A stretch of DNA of 64,000 nt, taken from NCBI GenBank assembly GCA_044222195.1, contig JBGANS010000004.1, positions 236,561-300,560 on the forward strand, given 5' to 3'. This DNA is from JAHBXE01 sp044222195 (GTDB taxonomy: Bacteria; Planctomycetota; Phycisphaerae; Phycisphaerales; UBA1924). The position numbers were made by a program, and so were the translations under genes. The notes beneath the pieces were generated by a model. The model saw only the letters and a program-made list of their open reading frames with translations. It was not told the origin of the DNA and made no database searches. Positions 17,496-26,457 of this stretch are shown one piece after another (position 1 is the stretch's first letter; every line of letters starts with the position of its first letter).

Positions 17496-18470
17496 TCAGT
17501 AGTTGGGCGTCGGCGCCCGGAAGCTCGCGAAGTCGATCGACCTGAAGTACGCGATCGTCTTGGCCAGCCCCTCGCGCAGCGCGATCTTGGGCTGCCAGTC
17601 CAGCTTCGCCTTCGCGAGCGTGATATCCGGCTTCCGCTGCGTCGGATCATCCTCGACCGCGGGCTTGTAGACGATCTTTGACTTGGATCCCGTCAGCTCC
17701 AGGACGATTTCGGCAAGCTGTTTGATCGTGAACTCACCCGGATTCCCGACGTTAACAGGCCCCACAAACTCATCCGGACCGTTCATCATCCGGATGATCC
17801 CTTCAATCAGGTCGTCCGCATAGCAGAACGAACGGGTCTGGGATCCACCGCCGAATATCGTGATTTCCTGGCCGAGAAGCGCCTGGCGGATGAAGTTGCT
17901 GACCACCCGCCCGTCATACGGGTGCATCCGGGGCCCGTAGGTGTTGAAGATCCGCACGACGCGGATATTCAGCTTGTGCGCACGGTTGTAGTCAAAGAAC
18001 AGCGTCTCCGCCGCGCGCTTCCCCTCGTCATAGCACGCCCGCGGCCCGATGGGATTCACACTCCCGCGATAGCTTTCAGGCTGCGGGTGCACCTCGGGGT
18101 CGCCATAAACCTCGCTGGTTGAGAACTGCAGCACCTTCGCCCGGCAGCGCTTGGCCATGCCCAGCATGTTGATCGCGCCCATCACGCTCGTCTTCATGGT
18201 CTTGATGGGGTTGTACTGGTAGTGGCCCGGCGCCGCCGGACACGCCGCGTTGTAGATTTCGTCCACCTCGAGCGAGATGGGATTCACCACATCGTGCCGA
18301 ATGAACTCAAAGTTCTTTCGGCCCAGGAGGTGCTCGATGTTGCTCTTTTGGCTGGTGAACAAGTTGTCGAGGCAGATGATGTCGTGCCCCTGTTCCACCA
18401 GGCGGTCACAGAGGTGCGACCCGAGAAACCCGGCCCCGCCAGTAACGAGAATGCGCTTGACCTTGTGCAT
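17496..18470 (-). CDS. UDP-glucuronate decarboxylase (UDP-xylose synthase)
   Basis: The 324-residue cytoplasmic enzyme belongs to the extended short-chain dehydrogenase family and converts UDP-glucuronate to UDP-xylose. The NAD loop T-G-G-A-G-F-L-G-S-H is near residue 10. The A-C-P-A-A-P-G-H-Y-Q motif and catalytic Y-D-E-G-K-R are diagnostic of UXS, as are F-N-T-Y-G-P-R-M and the D-D-P-T-Q-R-K-P-D segment. The ATG of M-H-K-V-K is chosen; the open frame continues 115 codons upstream without homology. It sits next to a heptose epimerase gene on the same strand, suggesting envelope polysaccharide synthesis. Confidence 0.95.
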   Translation of the reverse strand: MHKVKRILVTGGAGFLGSHLCDRLVEQGHDIICLDNLFTSQKSNIEHLLGRKNFEFIRHDVVNPISLEVDEIYNAACPAAPGHYQYNPIKTMKTSVMGAINMLGMAKRCRAKVLQFSTSEVYGDPEVHPQPESYRGSVNPIGPRACYDEGKRAAETLFFDYNRAHKLNIRVVRIFNTYGPRMHPYDGRVVSNFIRQALLGQEITIFGGGSQTRSFCYADDLIEGIIRMMNGPDEFVGPVNVGNPGEFTIKQLAEIVLELTGSKSKIVYKPAVEDDPTQRKPDITLAKAKLDWQPKIALREGLAKTIAYFRSIDFASFRAPTPNY

Positions 18471-18520
18471 GCGGGTAGAGGGTAGCGACCCCCGTCTGAC
18501 CAAGCCCACTCCCGGCTCCG

Positions 18521-19537
18521 CTACCGGCTGAGAAACTTCGCGTAGCCCCCCATCGCGGCCAACGGCTCGTGCCGGGGCTTCCAGCCCAACCCCTTTGAGG
18601 TCTCGGTCATGTCCGCGCAGGTGTAGTCCTGATAGAACGCCCGAACTTCTGCGGGCATTTCGAAGAACTCCGTCGGCCGCTCCTGCGCCGACAGCCCAAG
18701 CGCTCCGCGAACAGCGTCCGCCATCTGGTTGAAGCTCGTGGCGACGCCCGACCCCAGGTTGTAGACGCCGGGCCGGGGCTTTCTCTTGCCCAATCCTGCC
18801 GCGGCGAGGGTGCACTCTACCACATCATCAACGTACACCTGGTCGCGAGCCTGGGAACCGTCCGCAAATAGCCGAGGCCGCTTTCCGGCCAGCATCTGGC
18901 GGGCTAACTGCCACACCATCGACGCCATTTTCCCCTTGCGTGCTTCTCCCGGCCCAAACACGTTGAAGTAGCGAAGCCCGACCACCATCGGTTCACGGTC
19001 TCGCCGTTTCTTGATTCTTTCGCTGTACCGCCGGTGCTCGCACTCCATCAGCCACTTCGAGAATCCGTACACGTTGTTCGGCTGGCCCGCGGCAGACAGC
19101 GGGAAAGGCTTCCGCTCCGCGGTCTGTGGCGGCGTTCCATAGGTCGCGGCGCTCGACGCATATACCAGCGGCGTCTTGGCTTCGTCGCACGCCTCCAGCA
19201 TTCCGGCAAAACCTTCGACGTTCTCCCGAATCATCGAGGACTCGTTCGACACCGTCGTGTCGGTGATCGCCCCGATGTGAAACACCGCATCGGCGGGATA
19301 CTCCTCGAGCACCTCAGCAAAGTCGGCTTCCGCCGTGGAGAGAGCCAGCATCCCGCCATCAAAGGGGCCGAGGCCTCGTCGTGCGCACGCCTCAACGATG
19401 TTGGCAAAGGACCCACTTCGCAGCGAATCCATCACGAGCACATACGGTCGAGGAGTCCGCGCCAGCAACGACGCGACGAGGTTGGACCCGACAAACCCCG
19501 AGCCGCCGGTCACAATGAAGGTGGGTCGCTTAGACAT
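18521..19537 (-). CDS. hldD: ADP-L-glycero-D-manno-heptose 6-epimerase
   Basis: The 338-residue short-chain dehydrogenase has NAD loop T-G-G-S-G-F-V-G-S-N, the H-I-G-A-I-T-D-T-T motif, catalytic Y-G-F-S-K, and R-Y-F-N-V-F-G-P-G-E, a combination characteristic of HldD/RfaD. The enzyme makes the L,D-heptose donor for the lipopolysaccharide inner core. Its presence supports an LPS-bearing outer membrane in this organism. It lies 50 bases upstream of the uxs start on the same strand and is probably co-transcribed with it. Confidence 0.92.
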   Translation of the reverse strand: MSKRPTFIVTGGSGFVGSNLVASLLARTPRPYVLVMDSLRSGSFANIVEACARRGLGPFDGGMLALSTAEADFAEVLEEYPADAVFHIGAITDTTVSNESSMIRENVEGFAGMLEACDEAKTPLVYASSAATYGTPPQTAERKPFPLSAAGQPNNVYGFSKWLMECEHRRYSERIKKRRDREPMVVGLRYFNVFGPGEARKGKMASMVWQLARQMLAGKRPRLFADGSQARDQVYVDDVVECTLAAAGLGKRKPRPGVYNLGSGVATSFNQMADAVRGALGLSAQERPTEFFEMPAEVRAFYQDYTCADMTETSKGLGWKPRHEPLAAMGGYAKFLSR

Positions 19538-19591
19538 GGGCGGGATAGTAGGAACCCGCCGTCATCGTCACCATTCTCAGACTCGCGCCCG

Positions 19592-19762
19592 TCACACCTT
19601 GCCACGCCGCACCAGACCGCGGAGCAACGTGATGACGAACAACACGAGGAACAGGACAAAGAGCATTTGGGCGATATTCGCTGCCCCGGCAGCGAGCCCG
19701 GTGAATCCGAACAAGGCCGCGACGATGGCCACGACGAAAAACACGAATGCCCAGTACAACAC
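19592..19762 (-). CDS. DUF1328 small membrane protein
   Basis: A 56-residue protein starting at GTG with AAAGG upstream. It matches the DUF1328 pattern: (M)-L-Y-W-A-F-V-F-F-V-V-A, then A-A-L-F-G-F-x-G-L-A-A-G-A-A, then a second hydrophobic helix and a basic tail. It thus has two transmembrane helices. The usual family length is about 55-60 residues, which supports the GTG start over a longer in-frame reading. Members are often associated with stress conditions; their function is unknown. Confidence 0.88.
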   Translation of the reverse strand: MLYWAFVFFVVAIVAALFGFTGLAAGAANIAQMLFVLFLVLFVITLLRGLVRRGKV

Positions 19763-19831
19763 GTGATGCCTTTCATGAGAGGTCTGGACCGGCGCCAGCA
19801 CCGGCCCCAGCAAGTTGCCCTCGCCGCCCTT

Positions 19832-21382
19832 TCACTTTCTGTCCCACGCGGGCTTCCCGCCCGAATCCAAAATGACGGTGCGTTCCCCGTTGCGTGTCAA
19901 GGAACGCGCGAGCAGATAGCTCCCCCCGAGCACATGCGTTGTAGACACGGAGACTTCGACGGTGTCCCCCGGTTGTGCGGCGAGCTTCTGCTTGTCCATG
20001 TACCAGGCCGGCCCGAGCAGAACGAGCTTCTCCTCCATGCCTTCCCGGATCTTGATGGCCTTGGCAGGTTGAATCCCTCCGTCGAAAGCAACTTCCGTGA
20101 CCTCGGTCACCCGCCCGCGGAGCGTCCGTTCCGTACCCGGCTCAATCGAAGCGATGACCGGACCCTTGACAGACCATGCATCCGAGGTGCTGGCCGCCGC
20201 AAGCGGCACCCGCTTTGCCGCTTCGAACTTCGGGGTTGCCACCTTGAATGCCTCGTACACCCCGTTCGCTCGGTCGCCGCGCCCCAGGTCTTCGACTTTC
20301 GCAGGCGTCTCCGGACTTGCCAGGATCATCTCCTTGGAGGCATCAATCCGTACCATTTCATCCAGAGTCACCGAGCACACCGACCAGGGGACCAGGCGCT
20401 TGGTATCGCTGATGCCGAGGAACGCCTGGTTCGGGTCGATCGATACGAACGCGATGTCCCCCGACCCCCGCTCCAGGATCAGCTCATGGATCTTTCCACA
20501 TTCCTCTCCGCGGCAATCCACCCGAACGCCACGGAGAGTGCTGGCCAGGATGTAACGCCAATACGTCGTCGCCGAACCGCCCACGGGCTTGGAAGTCTTG
20601 AGGGTCCACGCCGGGAGGCCCTCGCTGTCCCGCAGCCGGAACTCCCGCCCCGCTGCCTTGATCTTCGTGGCTACTGAAAGCTGATCCGGATCGCGCGCGA
20701 GCGCAAGCGTTTCCACCTCGACGTGATCCCCTCGCATCGGCGTTACAGCCCCACCGGCGATGAACCACGACGGACCCAGCGCCACCCTCTTGACCGATCC
20801 GTCCTTCGCCGTGATCGTCACCTGCGTGTGCTCGCCAAACGAAGCCCTTCGCACACGTTCCACTTTCGAGACCTCGCCTTCGACATGAGCGGGCTTGGCG
20901 CTGTCCAGGCTTCCGGAATAAGGATCCGCCTGGTTCTGGCCCAGTTGTTCCGACAACCGGTCCCCCTGCCCTTCGCGCGATTCAACCATGGCTGACCACG
21001 ACTTGGCAGAGAACTCCGGAAGTCGTTCGATTTGCGCGTGCGTCGCGGAAAGCACCAACCGCTCGCCGCCCGACTCCCACGAGAACGCTCCGTAGGGAAT
21101 CGCAACGGCACGCCCCCCCATCCCGAGCACCGTTCCCGTCTTCACCACCAGGAACTCGATGGACCCCGTGCCTCGGTCGACAATCGCGTCCGACGCCGCC
21201 CCCACTTCCTCCGCCGAACCGTTGACGACTTTGCGACCGTCCAACCAGCCGCCCGCTCGGAACTCGAGCGGAGGTCGGGCGAGCGATTCCGCGGGCTGAG
21301 ACGCCACAATCAGGTGCGCGCCCGACGGCAGTCCAGCCGCGGCGACGATCAAGGAGAGCAGTGCAGCGCATCGAGCTTTCAT
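19832..21382 (-). CDS. Exported PRC-barrel-like repeat protein
   Basis: The 516-residue protein has a signal peptide (about 25 residues) and a strong AGGAGG ribosome site. Two PRC-barrel-like segments (residues about 45-120 and 280-355) share the pattern G-x-(V/I)...S-G-D/S-I-A/E-F...V-P-Y/W. Each is followed by a beta-rich domain whose end matches the other copy: V-A-L-G-P-S-W-F-I versus V-L-L-G-P-A-W-Y-M, then a G-D-x-V-E-V strand. The protein therefore looks like an internal duplication of a PRC-barrel/OB-like unit of about 230 residues. It is presumably periplasmic; the function is unknown. Confidence 0.75.
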   Translation of the reverse strand: MKARCAALLSLIVAAAGLPSGAHLIVASQPAESLARPPLEFRAGGWLDGRKVVNGSAEEVGAASDAIVDRGTGSIEFLVVKTGTVLGMGGRAVAIPYGAFSWESGGERLVLSATHAQIERLPEFSAKSWSAMVESREGQGDRLSEQLGQNQADPYSGSLDSAKPAHVEGEVSKVERVRRASFGEHTQVTITAKDGSVKRVALGPSWFIAGGAVTPMRGDHVEVETLALARDPDQLSVATKIKAAGREFRLRDSEGLPAWTLKTSKPVGGSATTYWRYILASTLRGVRVDCRGEECGKIHELILERGSGDIAFVSIDPNQAFLGISDTKRLVPWSVCSVTLDEMVRIDASKEMILASPETPAKVEDLGRGDRANGVYEAFKVATPKFEAAKRVPLAAASTSDAWSVKGPVIASIEPGTERTLRGRVTEVTEVAFDGGIQPAKAIKIREGMEEKLVLLGPAWYMDKQKLAAQPGDTVEVSVSTTHVLGGSYLLARSLTRNGERTVILDSGGKPAWDRK

Positions 21383-21529
21383 GGACCAACCTCCTGTCCC
21401 GTAGGGGACCACGTTCGCCAATCGAGTCCTGTCGAAAGGACTTCCCGACGTCTATGCCGGTGCAGATGAGATTCAGGTGAAACGGCTCTCATTCATGGGT
21501 CGCAGATCAGAGGCCACAGGGCGTGCATG

Positions 21530-21535
21530 TATACT
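21530..21535 (+). promoter_or_regulatory. Possible -10 element upstream of the response regulator
   Basis: TATACT lies 32 bases before the response-regulator ATG, in the 185-bp gap between divergent genes. No good -35 is found at standard spacing, so this is a weak suggestion only. Confidence 0.25.
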
Positions 21536-21567
21536 CTGTACCTGTTCGATCACAAGGAAGGGCGCCG

Positions 21568-22251
21568 ATGAGAGTGCTGATCGTCGACGACAACCCGAAA
21601 ATGGCCGCGGCACTCCAGAAAGGTTTGCGCGAGCACGGCATGGCCCCCGACGTTTCGCACACCGGCTTTGACGGTGAAGAAGCGGCCGCTACGGGTGTGT
21701 ACGACTTGATCCTGCTGGACCTCATGCTCCCCGACCGAGACGGCGTGGAAGTGTGCAGGAACCTGCGCCGCCGCGGCGTAAAGTCCAAGGTCCTCATGCT
21801 CACGGCGCTCTCGACGACGGCCAACAAGATTGACGGTCTTGACTCCGGCGCCGACGACTACCTCACCAAGCCATTCGAGTTCGAAGAACTGCTCGCGCGT
21901 GTGCGGGCGCTCCTCCGTCGCGGCGATGCGTCCGAGTCCAGGTTTCTTCGCTGCCAGGACCTGGAACTGGATCTCTACACGCGCATCGCCAAGCGTGCCG
22001 GCCAGTCCGTCGAGCTGTCGAACAAGGAGTACGCACTTCTTGAGTACTTCATGCGAAATCCCAACCGCGTGCTCTCGCGGACGCAGATCGCGGAAAAGGT
22101 GTGGGACATGAACTTCGAACCCGGGAGCAACGTCGTCGATGTGTACATCTCGGCGTTGCGCAAAAAGCTTGATCGCGGGCACCAACAGGGTCTGATCCAC
22201 ACTATCAAGGGCGTCGGCTACCGGTTCGGAGTTGTGGACCCGGCCGAATGA
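21568..22251 (+). CDS. OmpR-family response regulator
   Basis: The 227-residue cytoplasmic transcription factor has an N-terminal receiver (V-D-D-N acidic pair near residue 8, phosphoacceptor Asp in L-I-L-L-D-L-M-L-P near residue 51, T-K-P-F-E near 102). Its C-terminal winged helix has the typical ending K-G-V-G-Y-R-F. It starts at an ATG after GAAGGG. The last four bases overlap the histidine-kinase start (ATGA), so the pair is translationally coupled and forms a two-component system. The signal is unknown. Confidence 0.95.
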   Translation: MRVLIVDDNPKMAAALQKGLREHGMAPDVSHTGFDGEEAAATGVYDLILLDLMLPDRDGVEVCRNLRRRGVKSKVLMLTALSTTANKIDGLDSGADDYLTKPFEFEELLARVRALLRRGDASESRFLRCQDLELDLYTRIAKRAGQSVELSNKEYALLEYFMRNPNRVLSRTQIAEKVWDMNFEPGSNVVDVYISALRKKLDRGHQQGLIHTIKGVGYRFGVVDPAE

Positions 22252-23774
22252 GAATTGCCGCCAACACACGCTGGATCACCTCGCGCGTTTCGCTGCGGCT
22301 CAAGCTTTCGTTCTGGATGGTGCTCATTTGCCTGGTGCTCGAGTGCACGCTCGCGGTCGTCGTACTGCTCTACCAGCGAGTGGCCACGGATGCGTACCTG
22401 GAGGCGCGCGTCAAGACCCGGATCAACTTCGCCAGCGATGGCATCGCCAAGCACGACCTCCGCGTCACGGATGAAGACCTCGCTCGCATCGCCAGCGAAC
22501 TGAACCTCTTCGCCGTCAGCGACCGCTTTCTCATCACGCTCTACCGGTCAGATGGGAGTGTGGTCGCTTCAAACGTGCGCCCCGCCGCGCCGGGAGACCA
22601 ACTCGCCCTCGACAAGACTCCGGCCGGATCCGGCACCGTGCTCCTCAGTTCGCCCGTCGCGGAACGATACGGCAGCGCCCGATCCAGCGCCTCTTGGCGC
22701 CTCGCCCTGAAACCCCTGCGCGACTCCGAGGGCCGCGCCTTTCGCCTCCTGGTCGGAAGCAGCGACGCATCGTATGACCAGATGATCGGCCTCACCTATC
22801 GGATCGTCGCGCTCACGGTGATCGCCGGAGTCGCCGCGGCAGGCCTCGCCTCGTGGTTGATCGCGGGCCTGGCCACGGCTCCGCTCCACGAGCTCCGCCG
22901 CCTCGCCGGCTCCCTGTCTCCGGAGGGCATCGACCAGGACATGGTCATCTCCCCCTCCTCGTTGTCCTCCCAGGAACTCGCCGCACTTCGCAAGGAGCTC
23001 GAGGTCGCTCGTGCCCGGCTCCGACAAGCTCTCAACGCTCAAGATCGGTTCATTTCAAGCGTTTCGCACGAGCTCAAGACGCCGATCGCGGTCCTCCTCA
23101 CCGAAGCCCAGACGATAGACGCGCGAACACTCCCCGATGAACCCCGCAAGTTCGTCCAGAGCGTGACCGAGGAAATGCGCCGCCTCGGACGAATGGTTGA
23201 GAGCTTTCTCACCCTGACTCGCGTCCGTGGCGGCATGCAGCTGGTCAGCCCGGACCGCTGCTCCATCAATGATGTTGTGATCGAAGCAGTGCAGAGCTCG
23301 GGCAAGATGGCCCGGCAGTACGGCGTGTCCGTCGTGCCCGCTCTGGCGGATGCCGACGTCAACCCCGTAATCACCGGCGATTCTGAGCTGCTGCGGGTCA
23401 TGATCGACAACCTGATCCACAACGCCGTTCGATTCAGCCGCGAGGGGCAGCGCGTCGAGGTCTCTGTCGTGCCTATCGATGCGACGTGCCAGGTCCGCGT
23501 TCGAGACTTCGGCCCAGGTGTCCCCGAGGACCTCAAGGACCGCCTGTTCGAGCGATTCGTGCAGGCCCCTGGCGAAGCCGCGCGTGGGCGGGGCCATGGC
23601 CTGGGGCTCTCCATCGCGCAGGGAATCGCGGAGCTACACGGCGGTCGCATCGCCGTACACAACATGACCGAAGGCGGCGGGTGCGAGTTCACCGTTTCGC
23701 TCCCGGTACCGAGCTCGACGGGCATCGCAACGGCGGCGCCGGGTGCCACAGCCGCTCCGACGGCGGCCCGTTGA
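22248..23774 (+). CDS. Two-component sensor histidine kinase
   Basis: The 508-residue inner-membrane protein has two transmembrane helices (about residues 17-40 and 175-200) around a periplasmic sensor of about 135 residues, then a HAMP-like linker. The dimerisation domain has phospho-His in V-S-H-E-L-K-T-P (near residue 274). The ATPase domain has N-L-I-H-N-A-V-R-F-S, D-F-G-P-G-V-P and G-R-G-H-G-L-G-L-S. The tail is alanine/threonine-rich. It phosphorylates the coupled upstream response regulator. Confidence 0.95.
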   Translation: MRIAANTRWITSRVSLRLKLSFWMVLICLVLECTLAVVVLLYQRVATDAYLEARVKTRINFASDGIAKHDLRVTDEDLARIASELNLFAVSDRFLITLYRSDGSVVASNVRPAAPGDQLALDKTPAGSGTVLLSSPVAERYGSARSSASWRLALKPLRDSEGRAFRLLVGSSDASYDQMIGLTYRIVALTVIAGVAAAGLASWLIAGLATAPLHELRRLAGSLSPEGIDQDMVISPSSLSSQELAALRKELEVARARLRQALNAQDRFISSVSHELKTPIAVLLTEAQTIDARTLPDEPRKFVQSVTEEMRRLGRMVESFLTLTRVRGGMQLVSPDRCSINDVVIEAVQSSGKMARQYGVSVVPALADADVNPVITGDSELLRVMIDNLIHNAVRFSREGQRVEVSVVPIDATCQVRVRDFGPGVPEDLKDRLFERFVQAPGEAARGRGHGLGLSIAQGIAELHGGRIAVHNMTEGGGCEFTVSLPVPSSTGIATAAPGATAAPTAAR

Positions 23775-23873
23775 ACCCCGGGATGAACCGCGATTCATCT
23801 CGCCCGTAGCCCTCATCTCACGCCTGTGTGGGAATCATCCAGTCATCCGCGACGCTCTTCGCGCGGGTTGAGG

Positions 23874-24137
23874 ATGGCCGCTCTGTTCACAGCCCTCGCC
23901 ATGCTGTCTGGCGCGCTCACCGTCGTGTGCGGGTACTTCGCTCTGCACTCGACCGCTCCCGATACGCTCCCCTGGTGCGTCGCCCTGGCCGCGTGCACCT
24001 TCGCATGCGCCATTGCCTGTCTCAAACTGATCAGCGCCCACGCGGCCGCCGCCGTGTTCCGTGCGAAACGTGCCGACCTTCCGACCGGTCGGCGTGCAGC
24101 GAACGCCGATCCCGATGAGCCTTCATCGCATCATTAA
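23874..24137 (+). CDS. Small hypothetical membrane protein
   Basis: The 87-residue protein has two hydrophobic helices (residues about 2-22 and 29-52) and a polar, basic C-terminal tail. The ATG with a weak GAGG nearby is preferred; an in-frame GTG 48 bases upstream would add 16 basic residues. It follows the histidine kinase by 99 bases on the same strand and could be part of that transcript. I do not recognise a family. Confidence 0.5.
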   Translation: MAALFTALAMLSGALTVVCGYFALHSTAPDTLPWCVALAACTFACAIACLKLISAHAAAAVFRAKRADLPTGRRAANADPDEPSSHH

Positions 24138-24229
24138 GACCTGTTTCACACGTGGTTCACACCCGCGAGGGAACCAGCACGGATATCCATCGACCGGACT
24201 TCGACGGGGTATCTCTGGAGTGAATACAC

Positions 24230-25546
24230 ATGCACACCGCTCGCGTGGCCACAATGTCCTTCATCGTCCTGTGTGCCTCGACGTTTCCCTCGGCAGCGCA
24301 GGGCCTCCCATTCCCTGCGACCACCATCGATCCCGGATTCTCCGGTGACTGCAAGGCGATCGGCGACATAGACGGAGATGGCAAAGGAGATGCGATCGTC
24401 GGGGGGAGCGCGTTGTACTGGTACGAATCCGGAGCCGGATTCGCGCGCCGCACGATCCGCTCCCAAGTCGTGAACAAGGAGTTCACCACCGACATGCAGG
24501 CCGCGGATGTCGATCATGACGGAGACATCGATCTCGTCCTTGGCGACGGCGGCGGCCCCAACAATGTCCTGTGGTTCGAGAATCCGCGCGTGAACCCCCC
24601 GGCCGGTCACGGCAGCGATCCTCGGGTCCAGGCCAACTGGACATTCCACGTGATCGGTTCACACGGCCAGACCGTGCACGATGTCGAGGTGGCGGACCTC
24701 GATAACGACGGACGGCTCGACGTCGTGACCAGCGGGCACGGATTCACCCGGATATGGAAACAGAACTCTCCGACATCCTGGACGCAACGGGATCTCAGCT
24801 CTATAGCCGGGTCGGGGGTTTCGCTCGGCGACATTGATCGGGACGGATTCCGCGACATCGCTACGCCGGCGGGCTGGATCCGCAACCCGCACACGATCTC
24901 GACCGGAACTTGGACTTTCTTCCCGATCAACCAGGCGACCAGCGGCGATGAGTGCCTCGTCGTCGACCTCAACGGCGACGCGAGGCCCGACATCCTGACC
25001 TGCGATGCTCACAACCGCGGCCCGGTGGTGTGGTTCCAGGCGCCTGCCACGCCCACCAGCGCGGCGTGGACCAAACGTACCATTGATCCTTCCATGGGCG
25101 CACACCATCCCGAAGCCGCGGACTTCGACCGCGACGGGCACATGGACATTCTGATGGGTCTCGAACTTCAGGACCTTTCCATATATCTCAACTCCGGCGC
25201 GGCAACGCCCGCGTTCACCAAGCTTCAGCTCGCCACGCAGGGCGGCCATAACGCCCGTGCCGGAGATCTCAACGGCGACCAATCGCCGGACATCCTGGCC
25301 TGTGACTACATCGGGCACCCGCCCGTCCGCGTCTTTCTGAATCAGAACGCCCCGGCTCCGTGCCCCGCCAACTGCGACAACTCAACGTCGTCTCCGCGGC
25401 TGACGCCCAACGACTTCCAGTGCTTCATCAATCGCTTCGCGATCGGTGATCCATGGGCCAACTGCGACGGCTCAACGGGTCTGCCCACGCTGACGGCCAA
25501 CGATTTTCAGTGCTTCATCGATCGCTTCGCCGCGGGGTGCCCATGA
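24230..25546 (+). CDS. Secreted FG-GAP/VCBS repeat protein with paired C-terminal tags
   Basis: The 438-residue exported protein has a signal peptide ending around A-A-Q-G (residue 25) and GGAG upstream of its ATG. Its body contains about seven FG-GAP/VCBS calcium-loop motifs of the form D-x-D-x-D-G-x-x-D (for example D-I-D-G-D-G-K-G-D, D-V-D-H-D-G-D-I-D and D-L-N-G-D-Q-S-P-D), consistent with a seven-bladed propeller. It ends with two tags, N-C-D-N-S-T and N-C-D-G-S-T forms followed by N-D-F-Q-C-F-I, related to those on the 725-residue protein at 12277. It is probably an extracellular or surface propeller. Its stop is six bases from the convergent pstB. Confidence 0.88.
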   Translation: MHTARVATMSFIVLCASTFPSAAQGLPFPATTIDPGFSGDCKAIGDIDGDGKGDAIVGGSALYWYESGAGFARRTIRSQVVNKEFTTDMQAADVDHDGDIDLVLGDGGGPNNVLWFENPRVNPPAGHGSDPRVQANWTFHVIGSHGQTVHDVEVADLDNDGRLDVVTSGHGFTRIWKQNSPTSWTQRDLSSIAGSGVSLGDIDRDGFRDIATPAGWIRNPHTISTGTWTFFPINQATSGDECLVVDLNGDARPDILTCDAHNRGPVVWFQAPATPTSAAWTKRTIDPSMGAHHPEAADFDRDGHMDILMGLELQDLSIYLNSGAATPAFTKLQLATQGGHNARAGDLNGDQSPDILACDYIGHPPVRVFLNQNAPAPCPANCDNSTSSPRLTPNDFQCFINRFAIGDPWANCDGSTGLPTLTANDFQCFIDRFAAGCP

Positions 25547-25552
25547 GCCGCG

Positions 25553-26443
25553 TCAGCCGAACCGCCCGCTGATGTACTGCTCCGTCAGCGGCTTGGCAGG
25601 GTTCTGAAAGATTTTGGCGGTCTTGTCCATTTCGACGAGTTCGCCGAGGTACATGAACGCTGTGTAGTCCGACACCCGCGCGGCCTGCTGCATGTTGTGG
25701 GTGACAATGATGATCGTGACACGCCCCTTCAGTTCGTGCATGAGCTCTTCGATCTTTCCTGTCGCCACGGGGTCCAGTGCGCTGGTCGGCTCGTCGAAGA
25801 GCACGATCTCCGGTTCAATCGCCAGCGCCCTGGCGATGCAGAGCCGCTGCTGTTGCCCGCCGGAAAGGTCGTAGGCCAGCTTCTTGAGCCGGTCCTTGGC
25901 CTCATCCCACAGGGCGGCGCCGCGGAGGGCCGCCTCAACCCGGCCGTCGAGTTCGCTCCGGGACTTGAGCCCGCGAAGCCGCAACCCGTACGCCACGTTC
26001 TCGTAGATCGACTTTGGGAATGGGTTGGGCTTCTGGAACACCATCGCGATCCGCATGCGCATCTCGATCGGGTTGATCTTCCGATCGACGATGTTCACTC
26101 CTTCAGGATTCAGGATGATCTCACCCTCGTACCGGTTGTTCGGATACAGGTCGTGCATCCGGTTGAAGCACCGAAGCAACGTCGTCTTCCCGCATCCCGA
26201 CGGCCCGATCAGCGCCGTCACGTGATGCTCCCGGAACGGCAGCGACACACCCTTCACCGCCTGGTGCGTGCCGTAGTAGAAACTCAAGTTCCGAACATCC
26301 GCCTTGATCTGCGCCGCGCCGGGAACCGGCGCCTGCGGAGCTCGAACATCAGGCGATGGAGGCCGAACCGTCGCGGCCACAGCAGGCGGAGCCACGCTCA
26401 CCGGGGTTTCCGGCCGCGCCTGCCTGCGGGTGGGGGGTTCCAT
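25553..26443 (-). CDS. pstB: Phosphate ABC transporter ATPase PstB
   Basis: The 296-residue cytoplasmic ATPase energises phosphate import. Walker A G-P-S-G-C-G-K-T-T, signature L-S-G-G-Q-Q-Q-R and Walker B I-V-L-F-D-E-P-T-S-A-L-D are intact. F-N-R-M-H-D-L-Y-P and the ending Y-I-S-G-R-F-G identify PstB. The chosen ATG has GGGAG eight bases upstream; an in-frame GTG 21 bases earlier would overlap pstA. A proline/alanine-rich extension of about 40 residues precedes the ABC domain and is longer than usual. It is the last gene of pstS-C-A-B. Confidence 0.97.
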   Translation of the reverse strand: MEPPTRRQARPETPVSVAPPAVAATVRPPSPDVRAPQAPVPGAAQIKADVRNLSFYYGTHQAVKGVSLPFREHHVTALIGPSGCGKTTLLRCFNRMHDLYPNNRYEGEIILNPEGVNIVDRKINPIEMRMRIAMVFQKPNPFPKSIYENVAYGLRLRGLKSRSELDGRVEAALRGAALWDEAKDRLKKLAYDLSGGQQQRLCIARALAIEPEIVLFDEPTSALDPVATGKIEELMHELKGRVTIIIVTHNMQQAARVSDYTAFMYLGELVEMDKTAKIFQNPAKPLTEQYISGRFG

Positions 26444-26457
26444 GCCGACACTCCCGG

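Noticed and set aside
19034..20677. A 547-codon plus-strand open frame
   Set aside because: It is antisense to hldD, the DUF1328 gene and the PRC-like gene; the composition is typical of a shadow.
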